A stretch of DNA of 64,000 nucleotides from Pascua guehoae (lineage: Eukaryota > Basidiomycota > Tremellomycetes > Trichosporonales > Trichosporonaceae): positions 43,557 through 107,556 of the forward strand of contig BCJX01000018.1 in the NCBI GenBank assembly GCA_001600415.1, in the 5' to 3' direction. Below are positions 11,173-21,673 of the stretch, in pieces. A model generated the notes under the pieces. The model was given only the letters and a program-made list of their open reading frames with translations, ran no database searches and was not told where the DNA came from. The position numbers were made by a program, and so were the translations under genes. How positions within the stretch are numbered: the first letter of the stretch is position 1; each line of letters opens with the position of its first letter.

Positions 11173-12366
11173 CTACATAATCTCGTTCCAGCACTTGCCC
11201 TTGGCGAGGGCGACCGAGCAGTCGCTGCCGATAAAGCCCTTTTTGCCCTTGCCCTTGCAGTCCGAGATCTGCCATCAGTGACTGAGCTGGTACGGATGGG
11301 TCACTCACGGGCCAGCCGTTGTAGTCGACGCAGCTCTTTGACGAGCGGGCAGGGGCCGCACAGCGGTTGACGCGGCAGCCGGCAAGGAACGAGCAGATCT
11401 TGTTACCGTGGTTCCTAGTGGTCAGTGCGGGTGACCGAAAGGGGCGCCAACTCGGACTCTGACTCACTTGTAGCACGAGACCTTTCCCTTCTTGTCGCGC
11501 TTGTCGTGGTCATGGTCATGGTGGTTGGCATCGCGCGTGCCAAAGTCGTAAATGTGGACGTTGCCGCGCTTGCGCAGCACCTGGTGCGGCGTAGAGAGCA
11601 GGATCATGCCGTCGCGCACCACATTGGTGTGCACCCCGTGCACGTCGGCCGACTGGTACCGGCCCAGCACGGCCACGTCGCCGTCAATGTGCTCGTGCGG
11701 GAGCTCGCCGTGCTCGTTGGCCTCGACCAGCTCGTCCTTGTTCCACAGGAGCGCGTCGCGGACTGGGAAATAGATGCGCAGCGAGCGGTCGATAAAGTCG
11801 TACCACGCGTTGTTGGCGACACCCTCGACCTCCCAGGCGGAGGGGTGGTCCTTGATGGCCGTCTCGATGACGTCGCGGTCCTCGTCGTTCATGTCGATGC
11901 TGCGGGTTAGGTGTCGGGGTTGGGGGTGTGTGTGACCATTGGGAGTGTGAAGCTAAGGGAGGAAGGGAGGGAGGGGGGGAAGGAAGGCGATGGCGATCGC
12001 GACGGCGAGGGGGGACGATGCCGGGTTGGAGGGAGAGGGAGGTGGGGGGAGGGCGGTGGAGGAGAAGGAGTGGGGGAGACGGAGTGGGGGAGAATGAGGC
12101 GGGGATCGGGAGGAAGGAAGGGTTTAGAGGAGGGTTTAAAAGGAGGGAGAAAGAAACGGGATACGGAGATACAAAAGGAGGGGGTAGAGGACTCACCGCT
12201 TGTAACCGAGGAGCTTGATGGTACCGTTGTCAAACTGCCATTTCTGCGAGTCGATGAGACGCTCCTCGAAGCGGCGGAGGTCGTCGTCGCGCTCGGCGAT
12301 GGTAGAGGGAACCGCAGACGCGGTGAGGGCGAGGGCGAGTGCGCCGAGCGAGAGGGCGAGTTTCAT
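11173..12366 (-). CDS. Secreted Cys-rich protein of unknown function
   Basis: Four exons (12366-12197, 11899-11468, 11414-11309, 11268-11173) give a 267-residue protein. Residues 1-18 form a clean signal peptide (MKLALSLGALALALTASA). The middle is acidic and soluble (NAWYDFIDRSLRIYFPV, then a long hydrophilic segment) and ends in a His/Asp-rich stretch HHDHDHDK followed by lysines. The last 85 residues hold all eight cysteines, closing with GFIGSDCSVALAKGKCWNEIM. That spacing suggests four disulphides in a small compact C-terminal domain. I do not recognise the family. The HHDHDHD stretch could bind metal, and the KRDKK that follows could be a processing site; both are guesses. Intron 1 (297 nt) is strongly pyrimidine-rich in the transcript. 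A TATA-like box lies 120 bp upstream of the start. Confidence 0.8.
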
Positions 12367-12486
12367 GATGGTAGGTGGCGGGGTACCTCTATGGTGGGGC
12401 CAGTGAGTGGAAGTGAGTGAGGAGAAAGTAGAGGAAGGCGGAAAATGAAGAACAAGATGTGAGATGAGTAGAGCTACATGTCCATC

Positions 12487-12493
12487 ATTTATA
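12487..12493 (-). promoter_or_regulatory. TATA-like box of the secreted Cys-rich gene
   Basis: TATAAAT on the minus strand, about 120 bp upstream of the ATG at 12366. Position and sequence fit a fungal TATA element of a strongly expressed gene. Confidence 0.5.
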
Positions 12494-12589
12494 AAAGGGC
12501 GCACTCGTGGACTGTCACCGGGCAAGAGTGCACACAAAATGCCTCACCCCACACGACCAGTGATCGTCTTCGGGTGGTCTTCTTTCTCG

Positions 12590-12712
12590 CCTCCGTCCTC
12601 GCCTCCGTCCTTCCCTCGTTCGCTTCCTTCCTTCCTTCCCTCCCTGCCTCCCCTTCTTCCCTCTCTTCCTTCCTTCCTTCCTTCCTTTGTTCCCTCCTTT
12701 GCTTCCTCTGCT
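12590..12712. repeat. CTTCC/CTCC pyrimidine tract
   Basis: An almost pure pyrimidine stretch on the plus strand built from CTTCC, CTCC and CGTCC steps with short runs of TTCC tetramers. It is simple-sequence DNA, not coding; reading frames through it encode only Ser/Pro/Leu runs. Confidence 0.85.
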
Positions 12713-13264
12713 ACTGTCCCCGTTGCTAGCGCCTGGTTCGTTTCCTTCCCTCTCTTCTTCGTGCTCGTTCCGCCCGGTCCGTTGCGCGGCATAGGTACCG
12801 TCTGTACCACCAGTCGGTCGTATGTGACGCCCCTCGGGGTGCTTCCGAATCATAGTCTCAAACCTTGAAATATCCACAGGCTCGAGGTGCACGACCTGCA
12901 ACTGGAACCATCAGAGCTAGCGCCGTCGCCGCCAGTGTGTCAATTCTGGGGCGCTGGCGCTGGGGGTTCCAAATGATGCTACGTACTCTTGAATAGTGTG
13001 GAGCACCAAACAAGTCGCGCCAACAAGAGGTCAGATGACTGTCAAACACGTCCCTGTCGCCCATGGCAACAAGGCTAGTGGGTCCTTGTGCCTTGACCCA
13101 ATTTTCGTTCTTGGCAGTGCCGTCGTGTGCATTGTGCAATCACACAATGGCTTGGCATTTGTTCAGTAGAGACGGCAGTAAATGCAGAGTAGCGGAACGC
13201 AACTCGCCCACAACGCCGTTGGTTGTTGACAAGCGCCACATCAAAGTTTAAATGCAACACAACC

Positions 13265-13302
13265 CATTCATGCTGTATCAGGTCCCAGGTACAGCATGAA
13301 TG
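13265..13302. repeat. Perfect 13-bp inverted repeat (hairpin)
   Basis: CATTCATGCTGTA at 13265-13277 is exactly complementary to TACAGCATGAATG at 13290-13302, with a 12-nt loop. It lies in non-coding DNA about 1 kb upstream of RPL22. No T-run follows, so it is not an RNA polymerase III terminator. A protein-binding palindrome or a small mobile-element relic are both possible. Confidence 0.8.
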
Positions 13303-14321
13303 CCCCGAGCCGCCCCATATCGTTCCGCAACCGCCCCGGCTAGCACGTCGCGCAACGTCGCTGGGCGAGGATGCCTTGCCGCCATGGAACCTAATGGAGA
13401 CCCAGGCGTGCTGACCTCATGGTATCGGGCTATTCCAACCTTGACTAATGCTCCTATCGCACCGAGAGTGGGAGATGGGGGCTGGGGCTTGCACAACCTT
13501 CAGAATGTGGCTTGAGGTGGGTTTGTCAATTGTGAAGAGAGTCGATGAGTTGGGATGCGCTTCGACGTCTTGTTCGAAGGAAGCTCGAAGGACGCTAGAA
13601 CGAACACCGCTGAATGAGGCCTGAGCATGCACCGTGCGGCGCCGCGTGCGCGCAAGTGGGCAAGTCCCAGGTCATGTCTCGCAGCCTTGAGCATGCAGCA
13701 CTGCACAACTACTGTGACACTCTGCTCGTGTCGCTTGTCTCACCCCGTTGTGACCCCCCCGACGCCCGTGTCAATGCGCTAGCCGATCCGAGACGCAAGC
13801 GCGCATCGGCCGACGCCCCAAGGCACTGCGCACTACAGTCGGCTCGCCTCGTGTGCTGCCAAGAAACTGTATTAGTCGCACGTTGCATTGTTCACCCGGG
13901 TCTGAACCATCGGACAAGATGTTGGCAGAGCATGCGGAGAAAGCCTAAAAACAGTGCATAGAGGCCGTTGTAACGGATGAATGCAACATTCCTCTCTCTG
14001 TCACACCTCCTTATCTCCTGTATCCTGCACTCAGGCAGTCACCACAATGGGATGCGAGGGGAGGCTTCGTTTTCCAGTGACGTCACACCACGTGGAAGCT
14101 TGACACCCTTCACAATTCATTACGTAAAAACCCCCAAGGGTTCAAGCCAAATGCCACAGTTTGGAAGTCACTAATGCCGCAAATTGCCGCCCGCCGATCC
14201 CATCGCTCGCTCGCGAGCGAGGGCCTGGAGGTCTGGGAGGATGAGTTTTGGATGAGTTGGATGGCAATTTTGTTGTTTCCAACCACCAAAACCACCCGTT
14301 TTGCAGAAAATACCTGTAGAC

Positions 14322-15103
14322 ATGGTGGGTCTCTCTAGCCTCTCGCGCGATGTTGTTCTGACCTCTCTCCTCCATGCTCCGCGCTCTCGCCGCCACCTCG
14401 CACGCTTTCCACGCTCGAAACCCCCCGTCACACGATCCCGTTGACCTCGCAACATGGCACTGTTTCGCGTCTTGCTGGCCTCCTCCTCTTGCCTCTTGAT
14501 CTTCTGATCTCTTTGGTTTCCTAACGCCCGCGCGAATATCTTACCATCCCCAGCCCAAGGCCACTGCTTCCAAGACCGCCGGCAAGCCCGTGCACAAGTT
14601 CATTGTGGACTACTCGGTCCCGGCCAACGACAACGTCTTCGACGGTGCCGCCTTCGAGAAGTTCCTCCACGACCGCATCAAGGTCGACGGCAAGCCCGGC
14701 CAGCTCGGTGACGCCATCACCCTGACCGAGGAGGGTGAGTAGAGACGCGGCGTGGGGGAGCGTTGCGGGAGAGATGGAGAGTGTCCGGGTGTAGCAGTTG
14801 TGTACAGTCGCGTTCTGCGCGGTCGTGCTGCCTCAGCCCGTGTACCGACGTTCTTGACCTCTTTCCGCTTCGCTCTCCTGGAAGACGCCGGACCAGTTGG
14901 ACACGGCAGAAACCTAACGCCCAGGCAACAAGCTCGTCCTTACCTCGACCATCCCCTTCTCGAAGCGCTACCTCAAGTACCTTACTAAGAAGCACCTCAA
15001 GAAGAACTCGTTCGAGAACTTCCTCCGCGTCGTTGCCACCTCGAAGGACACGTACTCGCTCCGCTACTTCAAGGTCGACCAGGACGTTGAGGAGGAGGAG
15101 TAA
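14322..15103 (+). CDS. RPL22: 60S ribosomal protein eL22
   Basis: Exons 14554-14734 and 14925-15103 encode [16 protein letters not shown], then [48 protein letters not shown] and [17 protein letters not shown]. The protein ends in an acidic tail (DQDVEEEE), as eL22 does. The product of about 120 residues has the normal family length. It binds 28S rRNA in the large subunit. The start needs a spliced first exon. I favour ATG at 14322, because it is directly followed by a GTGGGT donor and joins in phase to give MPKATAS. In that model the first coding exon is the start codon alone, followed by a 229-nt intron. The alternative ATG at 14454 would need a weak GTCTTG donor. Confidence 0.9.
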
Positions 15104-15558
15104 ACGGCGGCCCATTGGTAGAGATGTGTCACACATCGTAGATGTATCTCTTGGGTTACGGGTGTCTATTGGGAGCAGGAACGTGTGCGGAGCAAGGAGA
15201 TGGTTGCGTGGTGTCGCTGTCTGCATTGTTGGCATTCAGATTGTGTGTCTCGTACTGCTGTGCTTCTTCCTGTGTCTGTGTGCTGCAGGCGCACTCTGCA
15301 CAGTTGAACGCTGGGCGGACTGTATGGAGGTGTGGATGCTTCTCCAGTGAAGTCTGGTCGGTCTGAAATTTGAGAACACCCGTGGGAGAGTGGCGACGAG
15401 ATATCTACCCAGATTTGATCCCGCGGTACGCGGTGCCGAGATTTCAGAGCCGTCTCGATCCGACGCGTCTCTGACCGACGTCACTACAACTGTACCTAGA
15501 CGGTCTTCCCACAAACACACCCACAAACGCACCCACAAAGCACCAGCACACTTGCATC
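15104..15558. other. RPL22 to COQ11 intergenic region
   Basis: Holds the 3' UTR of RPL22 and the promoter of the downstream gene. The segment just before 15559 is rich in ACCCACAAA repeats. No further feature is seen. Confidence 0.4.
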
Positions 15559-17089
15559 ATGTCCGTCCGAGCTGTCCCCCGCCTGCTCGTCGTCGGCGGC
15601 AACGGCTACCTCGGTAGGCCTCCGAACCCAGCAAGCCACTAACCCCAGGCTCGGCAGTCTGCAAGGCCGCCGTCGTAAAGGGCTGGGACGTCTCAAGCAT
15701 GAGGTGGGCTACCCACCGCACATCGACTGCTAACCCACAGCTCGTCGGGAAAGCCCTACACGTCGCCGGCGGGCCACACGCCCAAGTGGGTTGACAAGGT
15801 CGCATGGCACCGCGCCTCGGCCTTTGAGCCCGACACGTACGCGGGGCTCGTGGGCGCCTCGTCGGCCGTCGTGACTACCCTCGGCATCCTCCTCGAGGAC
15901 GCGGGGTACAAGGGCAGCGTGCGCGATGGCAATGTCTTGGGGCTCGCCAAGGCCATGGCCGCGGGGGTGGCGGGGTCGGGGCCGGCGAGCAATCCGCTCA
16001 AGACGGAGGGGGAGAGGAGGCGGTCGTATGAGGCCATGAATAGGGATGCGGGTGAGTGTGATGTGGCCGGGTGTCTGCTTGTCTCCTGGGATGGGGGGAG
16101 GGGGGAGTTAGTGGTGGTATGGAGACTCGGACATTGCCGTTCCCGTGGGGCTTCTTGTTATTTGTTATCAGTGCCGGGGAGGGCCGGGGGGGTGGTGGGC
16201 GGAATGGAGACTAGGACATGCCCGTGGCGCGGCTTGTCATCTTGCCGGAAGCCCGGCTGGCATCCTGCTCGTGATGCTCAGTCGCCTCTCGGCTGTCACA
16301 GCTGCTGAAATGGTCGCATGCCGGGGACTCTTGAGTGAGCCGCAGCTTGTGACTGTGTTGGCAGTGTGGCTCTCGAAATCCAGCTGTCACCCGACTGCCA
16401 TGTCCAAAACATCACAGAGCTGGAATGGTGCGAATGAGCCTCACCTCTTGCCCGCTGCTGCTGTGTGCCTATCGTCACTGGGCGCATGGCCTTCTATCTG
16501 TTGCCTTTCAAATTCGGCTCCTGAAAACCCCAACCTCTACAATGAGCCCTCAGCTCTGTTGTGTTCCAGCAACTCACACACCTGCTGTACCACTCACACT
16601 GCAGCTCTCACCCTGCTCGACACGATGATCTCGACGCCAACGACCGTCACCCCCCCGCGGTCCTTTGTCTACGTCTCTGCCGGATCCTCATTCTCGCCTG
16701 TCGTCCCAGAACGCTACCTGTCGACCAAGCGCGAAGCGGAGCGCGCCATCCTCGAGCGGTGCACGCCCGAGACGCAGATCCACCCCGTCATCATGCGCCC
16801 AGGACTCATGTACCACCCGCACGTGCGGCCCGTCTCGACGCTGCCTGCGTTTGCGCTCTCGATCACGGCTGGCTTGCACGACCGGCTCAAGATCCCCCTG
16901 CCGTTTTCGCCAGACTCGATGCTGGGCCGCACGGCCGAGACGCTCCGCACGCACCCGCTCCATGTCGACCATGTCGCGGACGCGATTATCCGCTGCATCG
17001 AGGACGGGAGCGAGGGGATTGTCGACGTACAGACCATGCGCAAGTGGGCCGGGTTCCAGGTGCCCGAGGAGACGCCCGACCATGCGTAA
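15559..17089 (+). CDS. COQ11: Coq11-like NAD(P)-binding SDR/epimerase protein
   Basis: Four exons (15559-15613, 15649-15703, 15741-16051, 16605-17089) give 301 residues. The N-terminus MSVRAVPRLLVVGGNGYLG contains the GxxGxxG dinucleotide-binding loop of the extended SDR fold and could double as a short mitochondrial presequence. The next segments are SAVCKAAVVKGWDVSSMSSSGKP, then KVAWHRASAFEPDTY, AVVTTLGILLED and, after the long intron, SFVYVSAGSSF, YLSTKREAERAI (the YxxxK active-site pair) and VIMRPGLMY. This order matches the fungal Coq11/NDUFA9-like family, which in yeast acts in or near the mitochondrial coenzyme Q synthome. The third intron is 553 nt, far longer than the others (35-37 nt). 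The assignment rests on recalled motifs. Confidence 0.82.
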
Positions 17090-17240
17090 GCGTTGGAGTT
17101 GAAAGCTGAGAGTTGAGAGGGCGAGTTGGGAGGGACGAGGACGTAGAGGGTGGGTGAGTGCACCGCTCAACAGCATTGCTTCAGACGTATGCATTGGTTA
17201 TGCTCATGGACAGTGTAGGTACAACATTAGGGTGGCTTGT

Positions 17241-20200
17241 TTAGATGCGCTTGGGCGTGCCCGAATTGGCAATGCGGAGCGAGCGGCGCGGCGTGGTGGC
17301 TTGTGATTGTGATGTGGAAGGCATGGGTGCTTGGAATGTGGCAGCGGGTGACGGCGATTGCTCGTGTTGACAGCTTGCGCCTGGGCCACTTTTGGATTTC
17401 TTCATGGGTGACGGATTGGGGCCGGTCGAAGCGCGCTTGGTGGAGGCGCGCGCCGGCGTTGCTGGTGTGGCTGTGGCTGTGGCCATGGGGACTAGGTCTG
17501 AGGCCGGTGCTGGGGCTGGAACTGGGGTTGGCGTAGGCGTAGGTGTGGCACTGGTTACGGGGTCTGGGACTCTGGGTGCCGTTGGCGTCTCTGTGGTCTC
17601 TGCTCTGAACCGAGTGACTCCCGGAGTCTGAGAGACGGGGGAAGACGGTGTAGGCGTGAGGGGCGGCGATGCCAAACTCGACGACGGGGTGACAACACGC
17701 CTCCTGCGTGCCGCGGGAGTGGGCGATGGCATCGGAGACGGTGTTGCCGTCGTCGCCGCCCGTCTGCGGAGCCACGGCTTGGCCGTCGGCGGCGGCGTGT
17801 GCGGCACCGGCCTGCTGACGCGCTTGGCATGTCGGGGCTTCAAGGCGTCCAGCTCGGCCTCGCACATGGCCACCTCGTGCGCCTGCCTCCGGGCCGACTT
17901 GCCGCGCACGACACCCCGGTCCGCCTCCCGCTTGCGCGCGGCCACGAGGGTGGGGTTGGCCTTTGCCGACCCCGGGGATTGCGTACGCGGCGACCACGCC
18001 TTTGCGTCGTGGCTCTTACTCCGCTGCCGGCGGAGTTTGCGTTCCGGCGCATGGCAGGCGCGGCGGTACTCTTTGAACCCGCCGTGCTTCCACGTGTCGT
18101 ACTCGCTGTCGGGGAGGCAGATGATATTGTCGAGCAGCTCCCACTCGAGGCACTTGAGGTGCGTCTCGGTCTCCTCTTCGCTGGTCGCGATGCGCCACCG
18201 CGTCTCGTTGGGCGTCTCGAGGAAAAAGGGCACGCCGAGCGCGCCCCGCAGGATGGTCCGCATGGCGCTAAAGGGAATCTGGCCGCTGGGAACGGGTTAG
18301 TACTGGCCCCTACGACCACTGGTACAGGTGTGTTCGGAAAGTGGTGAGACTGGTACGCGCCCAACCTCGCAGTGCCAGTCTCAAAGACTTTCCCAACCTA
18401 TATGTCAACTACTCACCGCCCAATCCTGACAGTCAGCACGTACTCTACCTCGGTCATTGGTCACGTCTACTCACTTGCCATGCCCCTCACACCGCCCGCC
18501 GTGCGGCACCAGACTGTCGCTCACATGGAACCCTGCGATACGGTCCAGCCCGATCCGCCCGATATCGGCCACAAACTTGTCCGCCTCCCCCGGCTGCGCG
18601 AGGTCGTAGTCTGCAATGTGCGCGTGGCAGATGTCGATGCACAGTTTGACCCGCCCGCGGTGCAGGGGGTTGAGCTCGTCGACGCGGTCCATGACGAGCT
18701 TGAGCGTGTTGATGCTCCAGGTGTGTGATTCGTCGGGGAGGTCGCAAGGGTCTTGCTCGCTGTCGTCGGCCTGGGTGTCGTCGGTTTGGTTGTCGGCATC
18801 GTCCGCATTGTCGTCGCTGTCATTGGCGTGGCCTTCACCTCCCCCGGCATCTCGCTCCGTCCGTTCATCATTCTCGCTCCCGTCCTCTGCTCCGTCCTCT
18901 CGGACCCCCCCGCTCTTGTCCTTGGGTCTGCACTTCCCCTTGCGCGTAAACGCATTGCAGATCTATCGTCAGCCGACACACCACCAAGATGCGCACCATA
19001 TTCTCCATCGCCACCACAATGCCCGGTACAGAGCAGAGGATGGCGTCGAGTTCGCGCGCGACCCGCTCGATGACCTGGGCCTTTGTGCCGTCATTTGAGT
19101 ATCCGGGGCTGCGACATGTCAGGCTGGACTCCACTGCAGGCAGTACACTCACTGGACGCAGATGGTGGGGACGTGGAGAGCAGCCGCGACCTCCATCTCC
19201 GCGACGATGGTCGCGCGCCCCGCCGCCCGCTTCGCCCTACCATCAGCACATACCGCGTAGACGCGGACTCACGCAATGGGCGAGCTCAAATTCGTCGTAT
19301 GCTTCGAGTGGAGCGTCCAGTGCCTCGTCGCGTCCTTGACCCGCACATCGCGCTCGCCCACATCACACCCGCCCCCCACGATGTGCTTGTACGTCGCGAC
19401 GCGCGCGTGCCACCCCCGCCGCGCCTCCATCTCGGCCTGCGTCTCCCCCCTCCCCACCACCACGGGAGGCGGGCCCTTGACGACCCCATTGCGCGGCGAG
19501 CCGTGGAAGAACTGCGCGGCCAGCCTGGACCCGAATCGCTCGCCGAGCCCGACGTACCGGCGCGCCATGTTTTCAAAGCCGCCCGCGGAGGAAATGTGCA
19601 TCCCCCGTACGAGGGCAGCGCGGCAGGCTTCAAACGTCGTGTCCCCGCCGATAACGAGGGGGGGCGCGGCGCGTGCGGCCTCTGCAGTGGGTGGAGGGGT
19701 GGAGGTTTGGGGCTGGGCGACGGCCCCTTCTGTGGTGAGGTTTGGCGAGTCGGCATCTGTGTCCAAGGACGCGGCGCTCGCGGCTTGTCGTTAGTCACTA
19801 ACCCTGCGAGAACTGGACTCACCAGGAGACAGAAAGGGCGAGCGGGCAAGCTGGGTCGGGGGCACATCACCGTCGCCCGAGCGGACTCCCGCTTCCCGGA
19901 CTGAATCGTCGCGAGTATGAACGGAGGCCGCGCCGGCCCTGTCCTCAGCGCCTCCCTCTGCGGCTGAGTGTCCGGGTCCTCCTGGGAGCCGGTGGGCCCC
20001 GCCCTCGACGTCCTCGGCTGGCGATCCCTCAGCCTGCAAGTCACGGCGCGGAACAGTCGTGTGCAGCAAAGCCGGCACCTCCTCAAGCACATTGTGCCCC
20101 TGGAACGCGGGGGGGAGAGGGATCGTGCCCAGCGGAGTAGGGAAGGGAAGGCCACCATGCACCCGAGGCGGCGAATGAGGAGACGCAGCACCAGATCCCT

Positions 20201-20755
20201 CCCTGGGCGACGAGGGGATGTAGTCCGAGACCGACGACGTCGAGTGCGTAGGGCTGGCCGGACGGGGGCTCGGCCGCGAACCTTTGTGTCAGCAGACGTG
20301 GGGAGGAGCTCGGACTCACTCGCTGCTCTCGACGCCGCGGTGAGGTCATATCCGGAGAAGAGCTCGCGTGTCGGCTGGGGCTGCTCGAGTTGGGTCTCTC
20401 CGTCCTTGTGATCGCCTTCGCTCCGTGGCTTGCGGTGATGCCGGGCCTTCTTCTGTGGCCCAGTCTGGGACTCGGACTCGGGCTGCGACTGCGGGTCGGG
20501 AACACCGTCGTGGATGCCGTCGTCGTCGTGGTCGAGACTGTCTTCGAGGCGGGGGTCGTAGTCGTTGCCGTCGCCATCATCGCCCCGCTCGTGGTGGCGG
20601 TCGTCGGCGTAGTCGCAGTCGCAGTCGTCGCGGTCGTCCTGCGGCCGCTCGCACTTGCGGCTGGGCATGCTTCCCGTCGTGCCCATTTTTGTGCCCGTTG
20701 TCGTGCCGGTGCTCTCGCTCGTGCTCGCGCACTTGTCCTGTCCAACAAGAGACAC
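17241..20755 (-). CDS. APN1: Apn1/Nfo-family AP endonuclease (divergent, extended)
   Basis: A TIM-barrel endonuclease IV homologue with large extra regions. Exon 1 (start ATG 20755) encodes an acidic, disordered leader of about 145 residues. Two more disordered exons follow before the barrel begins (GMHISSAGGFENMARR, 19.6 kb). Zinc ligands known from E. coli Nfo can be matched: LHSKH (H69), CVHPG (H109), VAMENM (E145), CIDICH (D179, H182), FHVSDS (H216) and FFLETP (E261). The usual DRHENIG motif appears as GRCEGHG, so the D229 and H231 equivalents are Gly and Cys. Between ENM and CIDICH lies an acidic insertion of about 60 residues (GVREDGAEDGSEND onward). The C-terminal quarter is basic and Pro/Ser/Thr-rich, ending TPKRI. 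Some introns are tiny (34 nt); one of 189 nt contains a TIR element. The enzyme would repair abasic sites; the changed motif makes activity uncertain. Confidence 0.82.
18325..18400. mobile_element. Short palindromic TIR element, copy B (76 bp), intronic
   Basis: Left end CAGGTGTGTTCGGAAAGTGG, then TGAGACTGGTAC. The right end is the imperfect inverse (CCAGTCTC then GACTTTCCC). TA dinucleotides border both sides (18323-18324, 18401-18402). Left end and length match copy A at 74-152. The element lies wholly inside the 189-nt intron 18286-18474 of the Apn1-like gene. Confidence 0.55.
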
Positions 20756-21591
20756 TGGGCTTTTAGCTCTGCAGCCCCGCTGCAGAGGAGTGTGGGGTTG
20801 AGGGGGGGTGGTACGAAGTGACGTTCATGCGGGGCTGTGGGGTTTAAGAGTGCGTCACCGAGTTGGTCATGGAGACGGCCAGGACCGAAGAAAAAAAAAA
20901 GTTCGAGACTTGGGGGGTAGGTGGGGGCCGTGGCGGACTTGATGCCTATTCGCTCCTGCATCCTTTGGGTTGCGCGAGGGGTACGAGACGGCTGCCAATA
21001 CGCAAACGCACAGAGGCTGATTTCTTTTTTTCGGGGTGGCTTCTGAAACCCTTCCTGGCCAGCCGTGCAGACGAGGTTTGGCGTCGTGTAACGAGGACGC
21101 CTGCAGGAGACGCCAGAAACCGGCGCTGCGAAGCAGAGCAGTAGACGCCGAAACCGGCGTAGAGAAGCAGACGAGCGGCGAGACAGACGAGCACGAGCAA
21201 GTGTGGGGGTCAAGACACGGTGAAGCCGGGCTTCACCCCAAGTCTCTCTCCCTGTCGCGTCCTCACGGCGGCGCACTCACGCTCTCTTCACGCCAATACC
21301 ATTGCAGCGCGCAGGTCAGGAGGTGCATACGCATAGTTCCAGAACAAGACGGGCACCCCGGTCTCGGTACATGCACCCTGGTAGGTGGTGACCTGAGACG
21401 CCCAGGCACTGGCTGACGACAACCAGTAAACTGCCACAGGGTAGTTTGGGGTGTCAACGCTTCGTTCCCTGCATTGACACGCTGAAAAAAAGTGGCCTGA
21501 AAGCCCAGAAGCCAAGTTTAGGTTTTCGCACAGTTTCGAGACCGGATTCAGGGCCTAGGGGGTGGATTTTGACGAAAAACTTGCATGGTAG

Positions 21592-21673
21592 CGAGGTTTT
21601 TTGCATTCTGGAAATAAATTCGTTGCACCCAGTTTGCGGGGGTTGGGGGCCGGTGGAGGTTTTTTGCATTCTG
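21592..21673. repeat. Two exact copies of an 18-bp T-rich motif
   Basis: GAGGTTTTTTGCATTCTG occurs at 21592-21609 and again at 21656-21673 (spacing 64 bp), each followed by an AAATA run. A third near-copy, GAGGTTTTTTGCATTTTG, is at 22986-23003. The motif is not coding and its role is unknown. Confidence 0.7.

Larger units (their letters stand above)
12367..14321. other. Intergenic region before RPL22
   Basis: Starts with the promoter of the secreted Cys-rich gene. It contains a pyrimidine-rich low-complexity tract (12590-12712) and a strong hairpin (13265-13302). ORFs in 12.8-14.1 kb look random and carry no known motif. Confidence 0.4.
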
